Below, piece by piece: positions 1-12,648 of a DNA stretch of 64,000 nt (position 1 is its first letter; each line of letters starts with the position of its first letter). The notes beneath the pieces were generated by a model, which was not told the origin of the DNA, did no database searches, and worked only from the letters and a program-made list of their open reading frames with translations. Both the position numbers and the translations under genes were made by a program. Source of the stretch: Emmonsiellopsis sp. PD_33. Taxonomy: Eukaryota > Ascomycota > Eurotiomycetes > Onygenales > Ajellomycetaceae. The stretch covers positions 1 to 64,000 of the forward strand of contig JANTQF010000111.1 of assembly GCA_032988165.1 (NCBI GenBank), written 5' to 3'.

Positions 1-433
1 CGCTTCCTCCCATACTCTCCATTCGAGGATACGTGGTTGACTTGCGCTGCTTCTTGTGGCTTGCCACGAGTCCCTCGCAGGCGGAGCTCACGTCGTAGGC
101 TTCTCTGTTCGTCCGGCGGATCGCTTTCCGCCAGCCACACATCACTACATTTCCCTGTGTAAACTTCTGCCCTGTCCTGTCCCATCTGCACACGTTTCCA
201 CCTCACATCATCCCTGTGTTTCCCCCATCCATCAATTCCACCCACGGCATGTAGCATGTCTGTGCGACATTTTCGTGACTGGATCATGGATCGGATACAT
301 AAACTCAAAATGGACAGAGGATAACTAGAACACCGAGACAAAAAAAAAGCCACGCCATGACCAGGGGAAAAAAAAGAGGGTGTTGAATGATAATCGATGC
401 AGCCGCACACCGCCATGGTTTATTAGCATTTTT
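1..433. other. left-edge intergenic, no gene seen
   Basis: I see no supported gene. Short open frames on both strands lack family signatures. The right end holds the 3' flank of the reductase encoded on the minus strand. Short A-runs occur near 340 and 370. Confidence 0.5.
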
Positions 434-2291
434 TCATTTGGGTTTCGGCAGGGGAGGAAGCATCTTCATCTCCACGAGCTCCTGGAGGACCTTGCGCAGC
501 GACTCGGAGCTGTCGACGTTGCCGTTCCAACCGAATTTGCGGGATTTGTCCATGCTAGTTTGTTAAGATGTGGTTTGTTAGTTGATTGTTCTGATGATTT
601 CTGAAACAAGGGGGGAAAGATACAGACACCACCGAGGTCGGCTGATACAAGAAAGGCTAATGTGATCAAGGAGCCCAATATCAAGAGCTAATCGATATCG
701 ATGATGACAACTATGACGAAGAAAGTGCCGAATAACCGAAAGAGAAATGATTCAACTCACCTAAACTGCACCGGCGTGCCCCCGAGCAGCGCTGTATCAG
801 TAAAGCCGAAAATGCGATTGCGGTCGGCAGGCGTGGCAAATGGGTCCTGTACGAGGTGATGTTTCTGTGCCAGCTCTTTCCAGGCTGCGTGGACTTGTGG
901 GTCGTACGACCACATTACCAGAGCATAGGAGAAGTGGATTTCCTCGGGAGGCCCGAATCTAGAATTTGCATTGGGGCAATCAGTTCAGGGTTTTATCAGA
1001 CTTGTTTCCTGATTTTTTGCTCTTGTTCGCGGAGGGGATGAAGAGGAGTGGGAGTGGAAGTCAATCGATATAGGGGAGAGGGGAGAAAACTCACCCTCTA
1101 GGAGGTGGACATGGCATCGTCATGGACTTGTACTCTCCATTTTCAGCTGGGGTTGTATATTTGACTCGGTACAAATTCGCAAGCTGCGTCCAGAGGCTGC
1201 CTGGCGTGGTTGCGCTATTGTCACAAGCATTGAACACCTCATTGGGGGTCTTTGGGTTCAACACGGCCCATTCCTCCATATACCCGTTCAACATCGCTGA
1301 GGACATATCACGCACTACATCCCACGAAGCAATGTTGCCAGGAAATGCGAGTGGTCTGCCCAGATGCGCGTTGACGGCAGCAAAGACACCCAGACCGTAT
1401 GCCAGATTCATGGCTGCGTTTTTGACGGCGCCGAGGATGAATGAGGGGCGGACAATGTTCCACTCTACGCCGGTTTCCTTGCAGTACTTGAACAGAATGT
1501 CTTCTTGGTCATAGTAAAAGTTTGGTTCTATGTTGACACGGGGGTCCGATTCGGCCTGCGGGGTCTTTGTGGTGCCGAGATGGAGGCCATAATGTTTGGC
1601 ACCGGTCTGGAGCATGAAACGCTTTGGTTTGATAGAGGCGAACTTGAGGGCTCCCAGGAAGTTTGACAACAATGCACCTATTCTCAAGATGGAATGGGTA
1701 AGTTATTTGCAGCTGCGTGTATTGGAAATGATGTGTGAACAGAACCATGATTCTCACCATTAACATTGCACATCTCCTGTGCATCTGACCATATATTCCC
1801 CTCCCCCTTTGGCGGAACTTGAACATAGGAGAAGAAAAAGACATAGTCACTAAAGTGCACCAACATGCAGCCAACATCCCTTGTCAGCTAACCATTTCAA
1901 GCTTCCACCCTCTTCTTCCCTCCATGACGGAAAAATGATATTTAATGCAGAGACAGACTCACGCTTTAATCCCCTTCTCCAGCAAAAGTCTCCCCAGCTG
2001 CTCAGGCGAGGAGCTCAAAAAGTCTGCAGTGATATGCTTCACATTTGCACCGCCTGCTCCCACCTTCCTATCCGCTTCCGGTGCACGGCGTGAGATGGTA
2101 TAGATATTGGTCCAGCGCTGAGGGGACTCGGAAAGCACGCGAACCATGTGGTCGCCAGACATTCCGTTGGAGCCGGCAACGATGGCAGAGAGGCCCTTGA
2201 GGGAGTCTGGCAAGACGGGCAGGCCATGATAGATGCCTTTTGACTGGATGGTCGTCACCTGGACGTCAGGCTTGGGATCCTTGACGTACAT
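434..2291 (-). CDS. PRISE-type NAD(P)-dependent short-chain reductase
   Basis: Five exons join in phase: 2291-1963, 1849-1758, 1677-1095, 958-761 and 554-434, giving 440 residues. The N-terminus has a Rossmann nucleotide-binding loop, AGSNGMSG (G-x-x-G-x-x-G). The middle has TGAKHYGLHLG, the lysine and tyrosine signature of the progesterone 5-beta-reductase/iridoid synthase-like (PRISE) SDR group. The usual role is NAD(P)H-dependent reduction of an enone or ketone in the cytosol; the substrate here is unknown. An upstream in-frame ATG at 2408 would add a Gln/His-rich leader encoded by a CAG/CAA-like repeat. I prefer 2291 because a minus-strand TATAAAA lies at about 2389-2396, which would put the transcript start downstream of 2408. 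The SDR assignment is firm, the substrate is not. Confidence 0.87.
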
Positions 2292-2388
2292 GGTTGGCGA
2301 TTCCTGTTGCTGGTGTTGTTGATGTTGTTGCTGATGCTGTTGTGGGTGGGGAGGAGGGGACGAGGGAAAGGAGAGGAAGGCGAGGAGT

Positions 2389-2396
2389 CTTTTTAT
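2389..2396 (-). promoter_or_regulatory. candidate TATA box of the PRISE reductase
   Basis: On the minus strand the sequence reads TATAAAA about 100 nt upstream of the preferred ATG (2291). A second TATAAAAG lies at 2502-2509. Both are pattern matches only. Confidence 0.35.
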
Positions 2397-2509
2397 AGTG
2401 CTGAACATTTGTGTGGGAGAACAAACAACAAAAGTGAATAGATAATCAGCCCTTGATGACGACAGCCTGCGATAAAGCAAGTGGATATGCCGAAGCCAAC
2501 GCTTTTATA

Positions 2510-4609
2510 CTCGCTTCCACGGTTAACTATAGCTCCTTGCAGACAAGGAGCACAACAAGGGATGTAAGAATCGCACAAGGGAGGGAAAGAAAAAAGAAGC
2601 AGATGCCAGGGCCCTGCAGTGTAAGGTAACCGGCCGGCTGCCCTAGAAGAGATTGCCTCGAGAACCCGCCCTTTGCGTGTTCTTTTTCTTCTTCTTTGGT
2701 CGCTCGTGGCGTGGGGATGGAGAGAACAAGCGCCTAAAAGGTGTAGGAAACAATGAATTTCTCGATTGGGTAATTCGTACAGGAGCGCGCCAGATGAGAA
2801 TCCCATACATAGCACAGACACGCGACCACGGGCTGCCTGGATCTGTCTTTATGTATGTATCATGTATCTCCTGGCGTGCGCCGGCGTCAATAAACACTGG
2901 CGTAGTTCAACGGCCACGCGGGAGGTAAAAGGAGAGGACGTATGTATGGAGCACCGCGCAATGGACGGAAATGGCAAGCCGACTGCTTTTGTTCCATACG
3001 GTGTGGTTCTGTCAATTTAGACGTTTAGATAGATGTCTCTGCCCGTGTCCAATGCTCATAACATACTACTAGTAGACCAAGATGCTGGATGCTCGATGAT
3101 GTATGGACATCTGGGATCCATTTCCCCTCCGCCACCCAGCGGGGCATGTTCCCTTGTTTCATAATAAGATCCAATTGCGGCGAATCCCCCGCAGGGTTAT
3201 GGTCAAAGCAAAGGAAGTATGTAGACCGAGCATTAGTGGCGAGCGATATGATAGTTGCTGTGATATCACTTTATTGTCCATCCAATTCAGTTGAACGCCG
3301 CAAACAGACCACAATAAAGTCTGGGAAAAGGGACATTGAAAGGGGCGCCACTGTCCTGCTGGCCTTTTTTTGAGTTGGGGATGATCTTCTGCTTCTTTTT
3401 TGATCCCTTGGATTTATATTCTCTAATTCTGCAAGGTTTACAACGGGAGGATCCCGGATAAATATTCCCCCCCAGAATAGTCACTCCTTTTGAGCTTATT
3501 TAAATCGGAATCCACTACTACATGTACCTGAAAGCTGACTCCATACCCCAGCTTTCGTCCACAGTTCCCCATCCGCGTACCAGACTTATACAGAGGACAC
3601 TATATAACTTAATAAAAGAGAGAGAACACTGGGTAACTTAACTAGTTAACCACCCACTCATACAAAGCAACCCTCTCGGATCTAGATCTCCGAAGCGAAA
3701 CACCACACAAACAACAGCAACACAAACATGGCAAGGATATCCCCCGGAATCAATGAACAATAAAAACATAATGCGGGGGCGTAACTCGAGTAACTACGCC
3801 AAGCCAAGTCATAATAAAACCTGCGAGGCGGGATGATCCCTTATCCTTGCGGGGATTGTTTTTTTCGTTGATTGGGATGAGTTTTGCAGCGAACGGCGAA
3901 CGGCGATTGGAAGGCGGACCGGGGGCCTCATGGGTCGCATGAACGATCGATCGAATGGACGAATGAACGAATGGACGGAATGGAACGGACGGGATTCTAT
4001 CTATTTGCGGCTGTCTGTGTTGCCTGTGTCAGACTGAGGTAACGTGTGGAATGCGGAGTGATGCTTCTTTTCTGGATAAAGGGGACTATGGTCCATCGAT
4101 TAATATAATCGCATTTGCTGAGAGTGATGAAGAAGCCATTTCCCTATAGGAGAAGTTATATATATTCATTGGTGTGGAGATGCATGAGCACTGTATGTTC
4201 CAATAATCCTCATCTGAAGTAAAAAGATAAGAAGAGACATTAGATATGCACTCAAAAATAGCACCCAGAAGACCACCCACCCAAACGCCAGGTATATATA
4301 TCCAAGAAATCTTCTGTCCATCCGTGCGAGCTGAGTGGGGCTGGTTTTTTTTGTTCCATGTCTGATCGCTGCTTTCCGAGACCAGTCAGGCAAAGAAGAA
4401 ATAAACCCATCACGCATTCGAATCAGAGTGATGGCTAGTATAGATAGATAGATTATGTACGGTAAAAACATATATCGAGCGGAGAGGAGTGGACATGTGT
4501 CTAGAACCGCGAAGGGGAAAAAAACGGCGGGGTATAGATAAACAATATAAATCATAACTGTATGTTCCCAATCATCTTCTCCACATATGCCCGATGTTTG
4601 ATGTTCACT
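2510..4609. other. 2.1-kb intergenic region, no gene seen
   Basis: This region lies between the reductase promoter and the 3' end of the minus-strand Zn2Cys6 regulator. It contains a palindromic TTAACTAGTTAA at 3638-3649 and AT-rich 3' flank. Short open frames here have no recognisable motif. I see no RNA gene. Confidence 0.5.
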
Positions 4610-7600
4610 TCAAATCGGCGCTCCACTCCCATCCAGGGGAAAGGGAAAGAAAATATCGTCCCACATATTACCGAGCGCCATAAGTTCATCCTCTGACTGG
4701 AACGCTAGCTGAATATCCGGATCTAGCATGAACGCCTGGGCATCCTCCATCAACCCTGAAGAGACGAAGGGCTGAGTTTGCATCTGTTGTACGTATTGTT
4801 GAGGCGGGAGGGTGGAGTTGGAGTGGTCGTTGGGTAATGGTGCCGAGGTTGGGGTGGAGGAAGGGAGGATGCCCATTCCTACAGGCGCTGTGGGGAAGCG
4901 GTGCCATAGGGAGTCTGCTGCGGATGAGGAAGGCATGGTCCCGCTGACAGTTGTGACGGGATTTAGGGGCCCGGGGTTGGTGGTGTCCAGGTGCATGTGG
5001 GAGTGGGAGTTGGGGATTTGAGACTGGTTAGGATGTAGTAGATTGGGATTTCGGGATTGGTCGTGATGGGCTTGTTGGTTCGGCTGGTTCATACTGGGGT
5101 TGTTGGTTTGGAGGGCAGCTTCGCCCAGGAGTTGTAAAGAGGTTGAGTTCGTTGCACCGCCGGGCTAGAAAGGATAAGTCAGCTTTAAGATCCGAAAAAC
5201 TAGACGGGGGTAGGAAGTCGAATTTAAGAAGCCCATGGTCATCATTAAATTGCCATCCAAGGTTGAAGATTTGTGAAAGCATAGCCCATAACACAAAACA
5301 AATGAAGACATAAAAAGAGTGATCACAAACCTCATCTCGGTCCTTATCGGCTTCATTATCCTCCGTGCTCTCCGGAGCTGTATACAGCCTCAAATCCTTC
5401 GGTTGAAAGAAAGGTATAATTCCTCCACTCGCAGACGCCTGCTTCCCCTCCTTCCTCTTTATAAACCAAGTTTTAAGCATATTCAACATAAGCCCAAACT
5501 TCGCTGGCACTCTTCCCCCATTAGTCTCCCCCGGAACCTTCATGTGCTGTATCACTCTATCCAGATAATACTCAACCTTAAAATCTGCCGGATTGAAAAC
5601 CTGTCCCAACCGACTCGACGGGGCTGAGGTGGTGGTGAATAGCTTGATTAAGGCGACAGAGGCGTAGGCGGTGCGGACCATGTGGATGGTGGGCAGGCAT
5701 TGTATGGTAATGTAGGGGATGGAGGTGAAAATGTCATATGCTTTGTGGATGGAGGTGAGGCAGCAGGTCATGGCGTCGACGTGGGCAGCAGTGCTGAAGT
5801 CAGCAGATGTTTCTGTGTTAAGTGAAGTGACGAAAGGGGGTTTGAAGTCATCAATGTTGTGGTCGGCGTGCATGCCGATTTCGTGCATGTAGACGTTTAT
5901 GATTAGTTCGTAGTGGCGCATTATTGCTATAGAATCCTAGTCAGAAATTCGGAACCTAGTTGGGGGAGAGTAGGTGTATAGACTTACGAGTATAACAGTC
6001 CGGTGGCACCTCCTGGCGCCACTCGTCGAGACGTCCTTCAAAACCCTTCAGGGCATATTGGATTTTGGGATCCGTTATGCTCACATTCGTAGCGGGATCA
6101 TCCATCGAGAATTGAAAGCCAATTTCTTCACCAATGTGTGCCAGTTTTACCCATTGTATAATGGCTTTATCAGAAGGGAGCGCATCGGGCGAAGTTTCAA
6201 GAATTTCAAGACATTCATCCATATATGGCTGCCAGCGTGTAAGAAGTGGTCGTCGAAGTGACATAGAAATACTAGGATACGTTAGTAGAAGAGCAATATA
6301 TCACGTAGTATGGTTAGCAAGCCAGGGGGGAGAACATACTTGACGCTCATAAAATAGCAACCCAACCACGCCCGCCTGGTCTCTGGCGCATCAGGATCCA
6401 GCATAATCGCCTTCTTTCCCATAATCTCCCTCCACATGCCCATCGATTTCGATTTCGTCTTCGTCCTCCGATTCATACCCAAGTCCATCCCCATCACAGC
6501 CGCGATGTGTATGAGCTGGAAGAACTTTAGTTCCTCGTAATGATCTGGCGGCAGGTACCAAATCGTAGATATCACAATAGCCTGGACAAGCTCGAGCGAC
6601 TTGGTGCCTTTGACGATTGTCTGGTCTGCATAAATTCGATGCACTTCATTCACCAACTGGGTCTGAAGATGTGGTTGGAAGGTCCCGATGGCGATGGATA
6701 GAATAGCAAGGAACAAGACGGGTTTCGTCCGACGGACTTCTGACATGGTGGTGCCAGGCGGGAAGACGACAAAAGGGAGTAATGGCGATATCTCATTCAC
6801 GTAGCGATTGAATGTTTTCAAGGCCGTCTCTGTATCCACAATGCCCCTGTCAATGACATCCGTATATTCATGATCGTATCGGGCCTTGGGAGCTGTATCA
6901 ATTGAACCCAATGGAGGCCAGCTGGGCAAAGCTCCACTGTCGCCGTTGGCAGCAGTCGATCCATCGGGAAACGTTGACGAGCTCTCTGTAGCTGGGCTAT
7001 GAGACCTCGCGGCCAGCGGCACCAAAATATTTGTTGACCCCATGCGCGACTTGAGATCTCCGCTATAATTCCTTTTATTACCCGCTAGACTGGTGGATGA
7101 AGCACCCAGGGAGGGTCCTCCTCCCGTGCTGCGTCTCGCGTCAACCCCATGCCGACTAGACGATTGTCCCTGCTGCTGTCCCAACCAGCGCGTCCCAGGC
7201 AACTCCTCCTCCGACCCTGCGCGCAAATTCGAATTATTACCCAGGCCACCAATAGAAGCGGTATGGTTCCGCGCCGCCCGTGACGCATGCAAGCTTGCAG
7301 TCAGCGCATCGATTTTCTTCTCCAGCTCGGCAACGCGACTATCCGCCTTCTTCTGCCGCTTCCTCGTCGGCTGCGTAACGACGCAATGCCGATTCGCCTT
7401 TGCGCACCGCTTGCATGGCCCATCGGGGTTCTCGGAGTCGGGATCGCAGCGGACCTTTAGTTGGCGACAGGCCTCACAGGCTCTCGGCCGCTTCGAGTCC
7501 GCCAGGGGATCATTGATCATGCCATCCGCAGCAGCCGCCGCAGCGGAAGCGGTGCTACCTGGGACAGCGGCACTTATAGATCCTCCTCCGTGATCCAGTG

Positions 7601-7754
7601 GCGAAGTATCTCGACGGCCAAGTGAATGCGGCGATTGGGGGTTCGTTGTGGTGCCGTCATAGTACTGATGGGTCTGGGGTACGCTGAGGACGGACGAGGG
7701 AGTAGATGACGCCTGCGAGGGTGCGGAATACCGGACGCGGGGATCTCCATCCAT
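4610..7754 (-). CDS. Zn2Cys6 transcription factor (WAR1/LEU3-like type)
   Basis: Four exons join in phase: 7754-6340, 6271-5988, 5926-5331 and 5164-4610, giving 949 residues. A Zn2Cys6 binuclear cluster has cysteines at 93, 96, 103, 114, 117 and 124 (C-x2-C-x6-C-x10-C-x2-C-x6-C). It is followed by a basic linker and a short coiled coil (VAELEKKIDALTASL, about 141-155) that would support dimerisation. A Ser/Thr-rich linker leads into a fungal middle-homology region carried by exons 1-3. The Gln/Asn/Pro-rich tail ends in an acidic-hydrophobic patch (LMALGNMWDDIFFPF), a plausible activation segment. It is expected to be a nuclear DNA-binding regulator. Linker style resembles the WAR1/LEU3-like group, but target genes cannot be read from the sequence. 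Confidence 0.88.
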
Positions 7755-8873
7755 GGACCGCGACTGTGGGCGTCCTGTCTTTGATTGCTTTACCGCTGTT
7801 GGGCACGGAGCCGGGGGTGGGGCACGCGCGTGTGCTGCAAAAAGAGAGCCACGGCGTTTTTTTTTTCCAACAAAACGCGTATTGCTCCTCCAGATCAGAC
7901 TACGGCACGCTTTCCACTTCTCTGTATTGGGTATTCCCCGTCAGCAAAAGGCCGATGGCCGCGCACGGAAAATCGAAGCTAGGCACCGACGGAAGGCAGG
8001 GAGCGGCGAACGGTGTGTCGGAAGGCCGATGGGAGGCGTGGAGGTCAGCACAGCGGCAGTATCACTAATCTTAGTAGGTCAGGAACCGGGAATTAACGAT
8101 GTGAAATGCGCGGATGGCGTGAGATGCAGCAGCGATGTTGCACCCAGCTGTCGTCTGTCCGGCGTCGTCGTCTCGAGAGGATCGATCCCAGCTTCGTGTG
8201 TAGTTATTGAGGGCTGAGTCAGTAACAGGGAACAGCCCTCGTGTCGCGTAACTACTCGTATAAAATGCGCGCGACTAGAAGCACTAAAAATATCACTGAC
8301 GATTGTCTATTCGTTAGATAGATGTTAGCTCGCTGAAGAGTTCTGCGTTTTATGATTTCACTCAAGTTTGAATACCCTCACAATCGGTAACAGAATGCTA
8401 TCCCCGTTTCCATTGTTTGGTGCAAAGGACGGTTGAATATCGATCGATTCTTCTTGGTTAGGCAAATATAAGTGGGATATTTATCCCCTCGCATGCTGCT
8501 GTATTGATCCAATATCTACACTTGAATTTGGTCCAACTCGTGCAAATATAAAAAGGGGTGCGAACGACCATAACGCGACCAAAGTTCTACTACCATCTCC
8601 AAGAACTACCCAACATGTCAATCAGGTGGGCGCGGAGGTAAATAGGGAGAAAGAGCCAGCAAGAAAACAAGAAGCTCCAAAAGGTATCGAGGCGTAACAA
8701 CCTTCCCGCTAATCCAGATGATCCAAAAAAAAAAAAAAAAAGCGAACAGCCAAAAACCAAAAACCAATACCGAAGACAGGGGGCAAAATGATCTAGAATA
8801 ATCCAATCCAGGGTGACTGACTCCAAGAGCACACACTCCAAAACACCAACCGGAATACACCACCCAACATCCA
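7755..8873. other. intergenic: promoter of the Zn2Cys6 gene and 3' flank of the FYVE-RING gene
   Basis: No gene is supported. A 17-nt A-run lies at 8725-8741. The part next to 7755 is GC-rich with several overlapping open frames that are probably chance. The part next to 8600 is AT-richer. Confidence 0.5.
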
Positions 8874-11046
8874 TCACGACGACACTTTATGAACCGGACA
8901 CTCCTGCTTCCGCTCCAGCCACCCCACAATACAGGCTTTATGGAACTTGCACAGGCACTCTAACCTTGCCAACGTCGCCCCAACTTCATACTCCTCCATG
9001 CAAATTGTGCATTCCTCCGGCATCCCGTCCTGGCCCATGCAATCCTTCTCCGTCGCCGTGAAAGGCAGCATCCGAACCGGACCGTTGGATGGCTGCTGCG
9101 TGCGAGTACCAGAGGGATCAGTGGGCTGTCCATGCCCTTCAATGCAGGAGCGAATGTGGGCTTCTCGGGCTGCCTCGCTGCCGTCTGCGGCTCGGGCGGG
9201 GAGGATGCGGTTGCAGATTGGGCAGATGTCGTTTTCGTCGACGCGGGGGCGATGGTGTTGAGGGTGGGGTCGGGAGGGATCGCCTGGTGGAGGGAGAGGT
9301 AAGGGCCGGTTGCGACGCGATGATGATGCGCTTTGGTTCGCGAAGTCGTGGGGTTGGCCTCGGTGATGGGATGGGATTGAGCGGGAGAAGGGGTCGCTTG
9401 TGCGGTGGCGCGAGCTCTAAGAGGTCGTATATCAGTATCAAGGAGTCAGGGGTTGTTATGTGAATCAAGCAGGCAAATAAGGTGTCAAATGTCTTACCGA
9501 AGGTGACAAGGTAGATGGCGACGAATAGGCTGGGGGAGAATGATGCGGATTCCCAGGACCATGTGTCGACTGATATCTCGGTGGCATGCCACGGAAATTA
9601 GGAACCACCGTGTAATCAAAGCTGCCATATGACGGCAAGCCCTCATCCGGCGTCCCCTCTTGGGCTGCTTGTTGGATTTCAGGGGTTTCGGGCTGGAACT
9701 AGAAGAATAGTTAAAATTAATGTGATAACGCGCCAGAGATATAAAGGAAGGATACTAACAATCATGCCGCGTCCCCGTTGCCTTCTGAGCTCGCGCGCAG
9801 CCTCCGACGACGGCATCGTGGCTGACGATAATGATGCCGAAGGTCGATGAAATGCGTTGTTATTGTTATGTCTATATCCACTTTCGCTACTTCGATAGTA
9901 ATCGGGCAACGCAGAGTGCCGATTGGTTGGCGGACGGGAGTTTCCAGCCAGTTCTCCCCAGCCGGAAAGAGTCGACGAAAGCCTTCCGGGTCCTGACAGC
10001 AGGGAACCAGCCGTGCTGGTATAACGCCTGGGAGGCTCCGGGTTTGGGTCCGGCACGCATGGATTACACAAGCGGACCTCCTCTCCACCTCCTAATGCTG
10101 AATTCGGTGGGAAGTTGTCCCTTTGTCCACGAGACTGAACGCGGCGAGGCGGGCTCGAAAGAGTCTGCTCGTCATCAATGAGACTGATAATTTGGGCTTC
10201 TGGAGGATTAGGTTGGAGAATAGTAGATAAAGGTCTACTCACTTCCGGCGGCCGAACGATAAACTGACGGGGGATGGTGATTCTATGGGGCGAACAAGAC
10301 GCGCAGACAACTCGACCGCATTTTCTGCAGTGGTGTTTTCGATACCAGAAGCTAAATGGTGTGCTACAGGTTGGACATTTCGAAACCTCAGAATCAGGCT
10401 GCCACCGCGGCAACTCATAATCTGTGAAGCTATTTTCTCGGTGGCGCAATGAATTGACCTGACGGGAGACGGATTCCGGAGAGCCAGAGAGGTCGATAGC
10501 ATTCTCGCGCGAACTTCCAGGAATTGTTGGCCTGCTGCCTCTCCGCGAGGAGCTGGCAGAGGGCGGAGCCGGGCGAGTAGCCAATGATCCAGCATCGGTT
10601 GAAGGCCCGCCACCGGAGACCATTTGTCCCGCATTACCACTAGAGCCCGTCAACCTCCTCTTCCTTTCAAAAGTCCCCGTATTGGGCTGTCGAATACCCT
10701 CCGCCGCCCCTTGCCCACTATTATCTCCATGTGGACCTTGATTCTGCAAAAATTCCAAAAGAGTATGCTCGATAGAATCCGGACTTGATGAACCTTCGAA
10801 ATTTCTCGATCTCGGGGTACTCTGTCCGGACGGCGTTGCCGTGGGCCCGAGTAGAGTAGGTACAGGCACACGCCTTTCACTAGCCGAACTAACTCTTCGA
10901 AGCAAGCCGTTAGTGGCCGTTAGATCCTCCTGGGACATAGAAACCGACCTGGAGGGTGTGCGAACGGAGGCGGAGGAGGCAGGAGCGGAGACAGTAGAAG
11001 AAGCCGAGCGCGACGAGGGGGTGGAGGCTTGCGAAGGGGACGACAT
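8874..11046 (-). CDS. FYVE and ZNRF-type RING finger protein, probable endosomal E3 ubiquitin ligase (Pib1-like)
   Basis: Exons 11046-9760, 9698-9498 and 9416-8874 give 676 residues from the first in-frame ATG. A long disordered Ser-rich N-terminus precedes a FYVE domain with all landmarks: WQPD (WxxD), RKHHCRKCG (basic HHC motif) and RLCNPC. FYVE domains bind PI3P on endosomes. The C-terminus has a small zinc finger (CPIC...H...C) and a RING ending ECLCKFHKAC...CPVH. That CLCxxH/CPxH ligand order is typical of ZNRF-type RINGs. PI3P binding plus RING matches yeast Pib1, an endosomal and vacuolar E3 ligase. The frame stays open upstream of 11046 past 11193 without an ATG and encodes a basic PSSKRRR motif, so the true start may be spliced or non-AUG. 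Confidence 0.85.
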
Positions 11047-12648
11047 TGAGTGCAATAGGTGAGGTCTCGTCTGTTTAACTGGTTTTAAAAAGTCTTTTTG
11101 TCTTCCAGAGGAAGAAGGAGACGAGACCAATCTCCGTCGCTTCGACGAAGGCCCGTCATTGGCTATATATCGAGGAAGTTCCAGGTTGGACACGGCGTTT
11201 TTTGAACGTTCCCTGCGGACGCGTGACTGGCAAAAGGCAACCTTGGAGTGCTTGCGGGATGAGAGGGTTTCGAACAGGCAAGGCTTCGAGGTTGGAGTTT
11301 ATCAAGGCAGCGTTATTTAGAAAGGGGGAGTGGCGTTGGCTCGGCTCGTATAAAACCGTTTCAGTGAGTGAGTGCCTGCGGCTTAATCAGAGAGGAATGC
11401 AGTCAGCCTTCCGCTCCACATGCTGGCTATGTAACAGCCAGTTGTAAATCGAATCTCCCAGAGACAATCAAGGAAATGGATGAGGCCAAAATGATGGACT
11501 CATAGAACACGACCAGCCAGCCCTCCACAATCCTTCTCATAGAGTGTTTCAGACATGCAAGCCGGGGAGGGGGGGGGCAAGCCAGTGGGCTACCGACCTT
11601 TTGGCTGGGTGTTGGCGGTTGGTTCGCCACGACTAGAAACGGTTCCAACGACTGATTCGGGATGCGAGGCAGTGCTGGGTAGGTATTGTATATAGGTAGT
11701 ATATCAGATGCGGCGGACACAGAGCAAGGGACGAGGAAGAGAGATCGGACGGGGAGTTGGAGATGGCGGAGAGTGGACGAGGCTCGGGAGGTGGGAGGCT
11801 GCCGATAAGCGTTAGTCCGGATCGGGCACGGAGATAGCGGGCGTGGGATCTGGTGGATTAGGTAATAAGCCCCTGGGCCACCTATGGGTATTCTTCTATT
11901 CAATAGGGCTCACTTCGCAGCTATGGTTCAGTTGATCTATATCGGCTGTTTTCGAGTTACCTGTCAATTAACTAGGTCGATAAACCAACGCCGTCCACGG
12001 GCAAATTTAAAACTACCGGACCAAATACACACTTCTGCCAGCTATAATAGCGACCAAGTTATATCGTCATATAATAATAATCCGGAAGCTACTCATCCTT
12101 TCAAAGCTGCCAGATACAAGAGCGCCATCTTATGAAAAGGAACGAAGAGAAAAGCGGAAACATGGATCCACGTAAGGTGTTATACCCATTGCCCGTCCAA
12201 ACCCCCCCCCCAAACCTCACCCAATTGTCTATCGTACCACGACAAAAACTATCCGTTTTTTGTGAAAACAAGAAACACATTATGCTAGTACATTAGTATA
12301 AGTAAAATTATTTGTAGGAAAATTGTACGCATATTAAATCCGATACCAAAATTAAAATCAAAGCCAAAAATCAAAACTCATATCGCTCAGGCCCTTCCCT
12401 CCAATGCGCCTTTTGACAGGAAGATGGAAAATGAAGAAAAAGAAATATTTTAGAAAACAAGGGAATTCGTGGGGTAACTATTGATTTTAGGAGATAAAAA
12501 TTAGTAACCAATCTGTCCACCAAGCAGATCGGATCCTTGACGGTCGTGTAATGGGAGGAAACCATGACGAGGGTGAGCCGGGTGGAAACGGCGGTACTTC
12601 TGTGTTCTGTTGCCCTATATGTAGACGAAAAAAAAAGCGAATTTCCGG
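11047..12648. other. intergenic upstream of the FYVE-RING gene
   Basis: The first 250 nt (to about 11296) remain open in the FYVE gene frame and may be coding. The rest has no supported gene. It includes a G-run near 11570 and AT-rich sequence at 11930-12500, which is the 3' flank of the TRP-like gene. Confidence 0.5.

Noticed and set aside
7093..7593. Open frame antisense to the N-terminus of the first Zn2Cys6 gene
   Set aside because: Mirror of real coding sequence with a clear zinc cluster on the minus strand.
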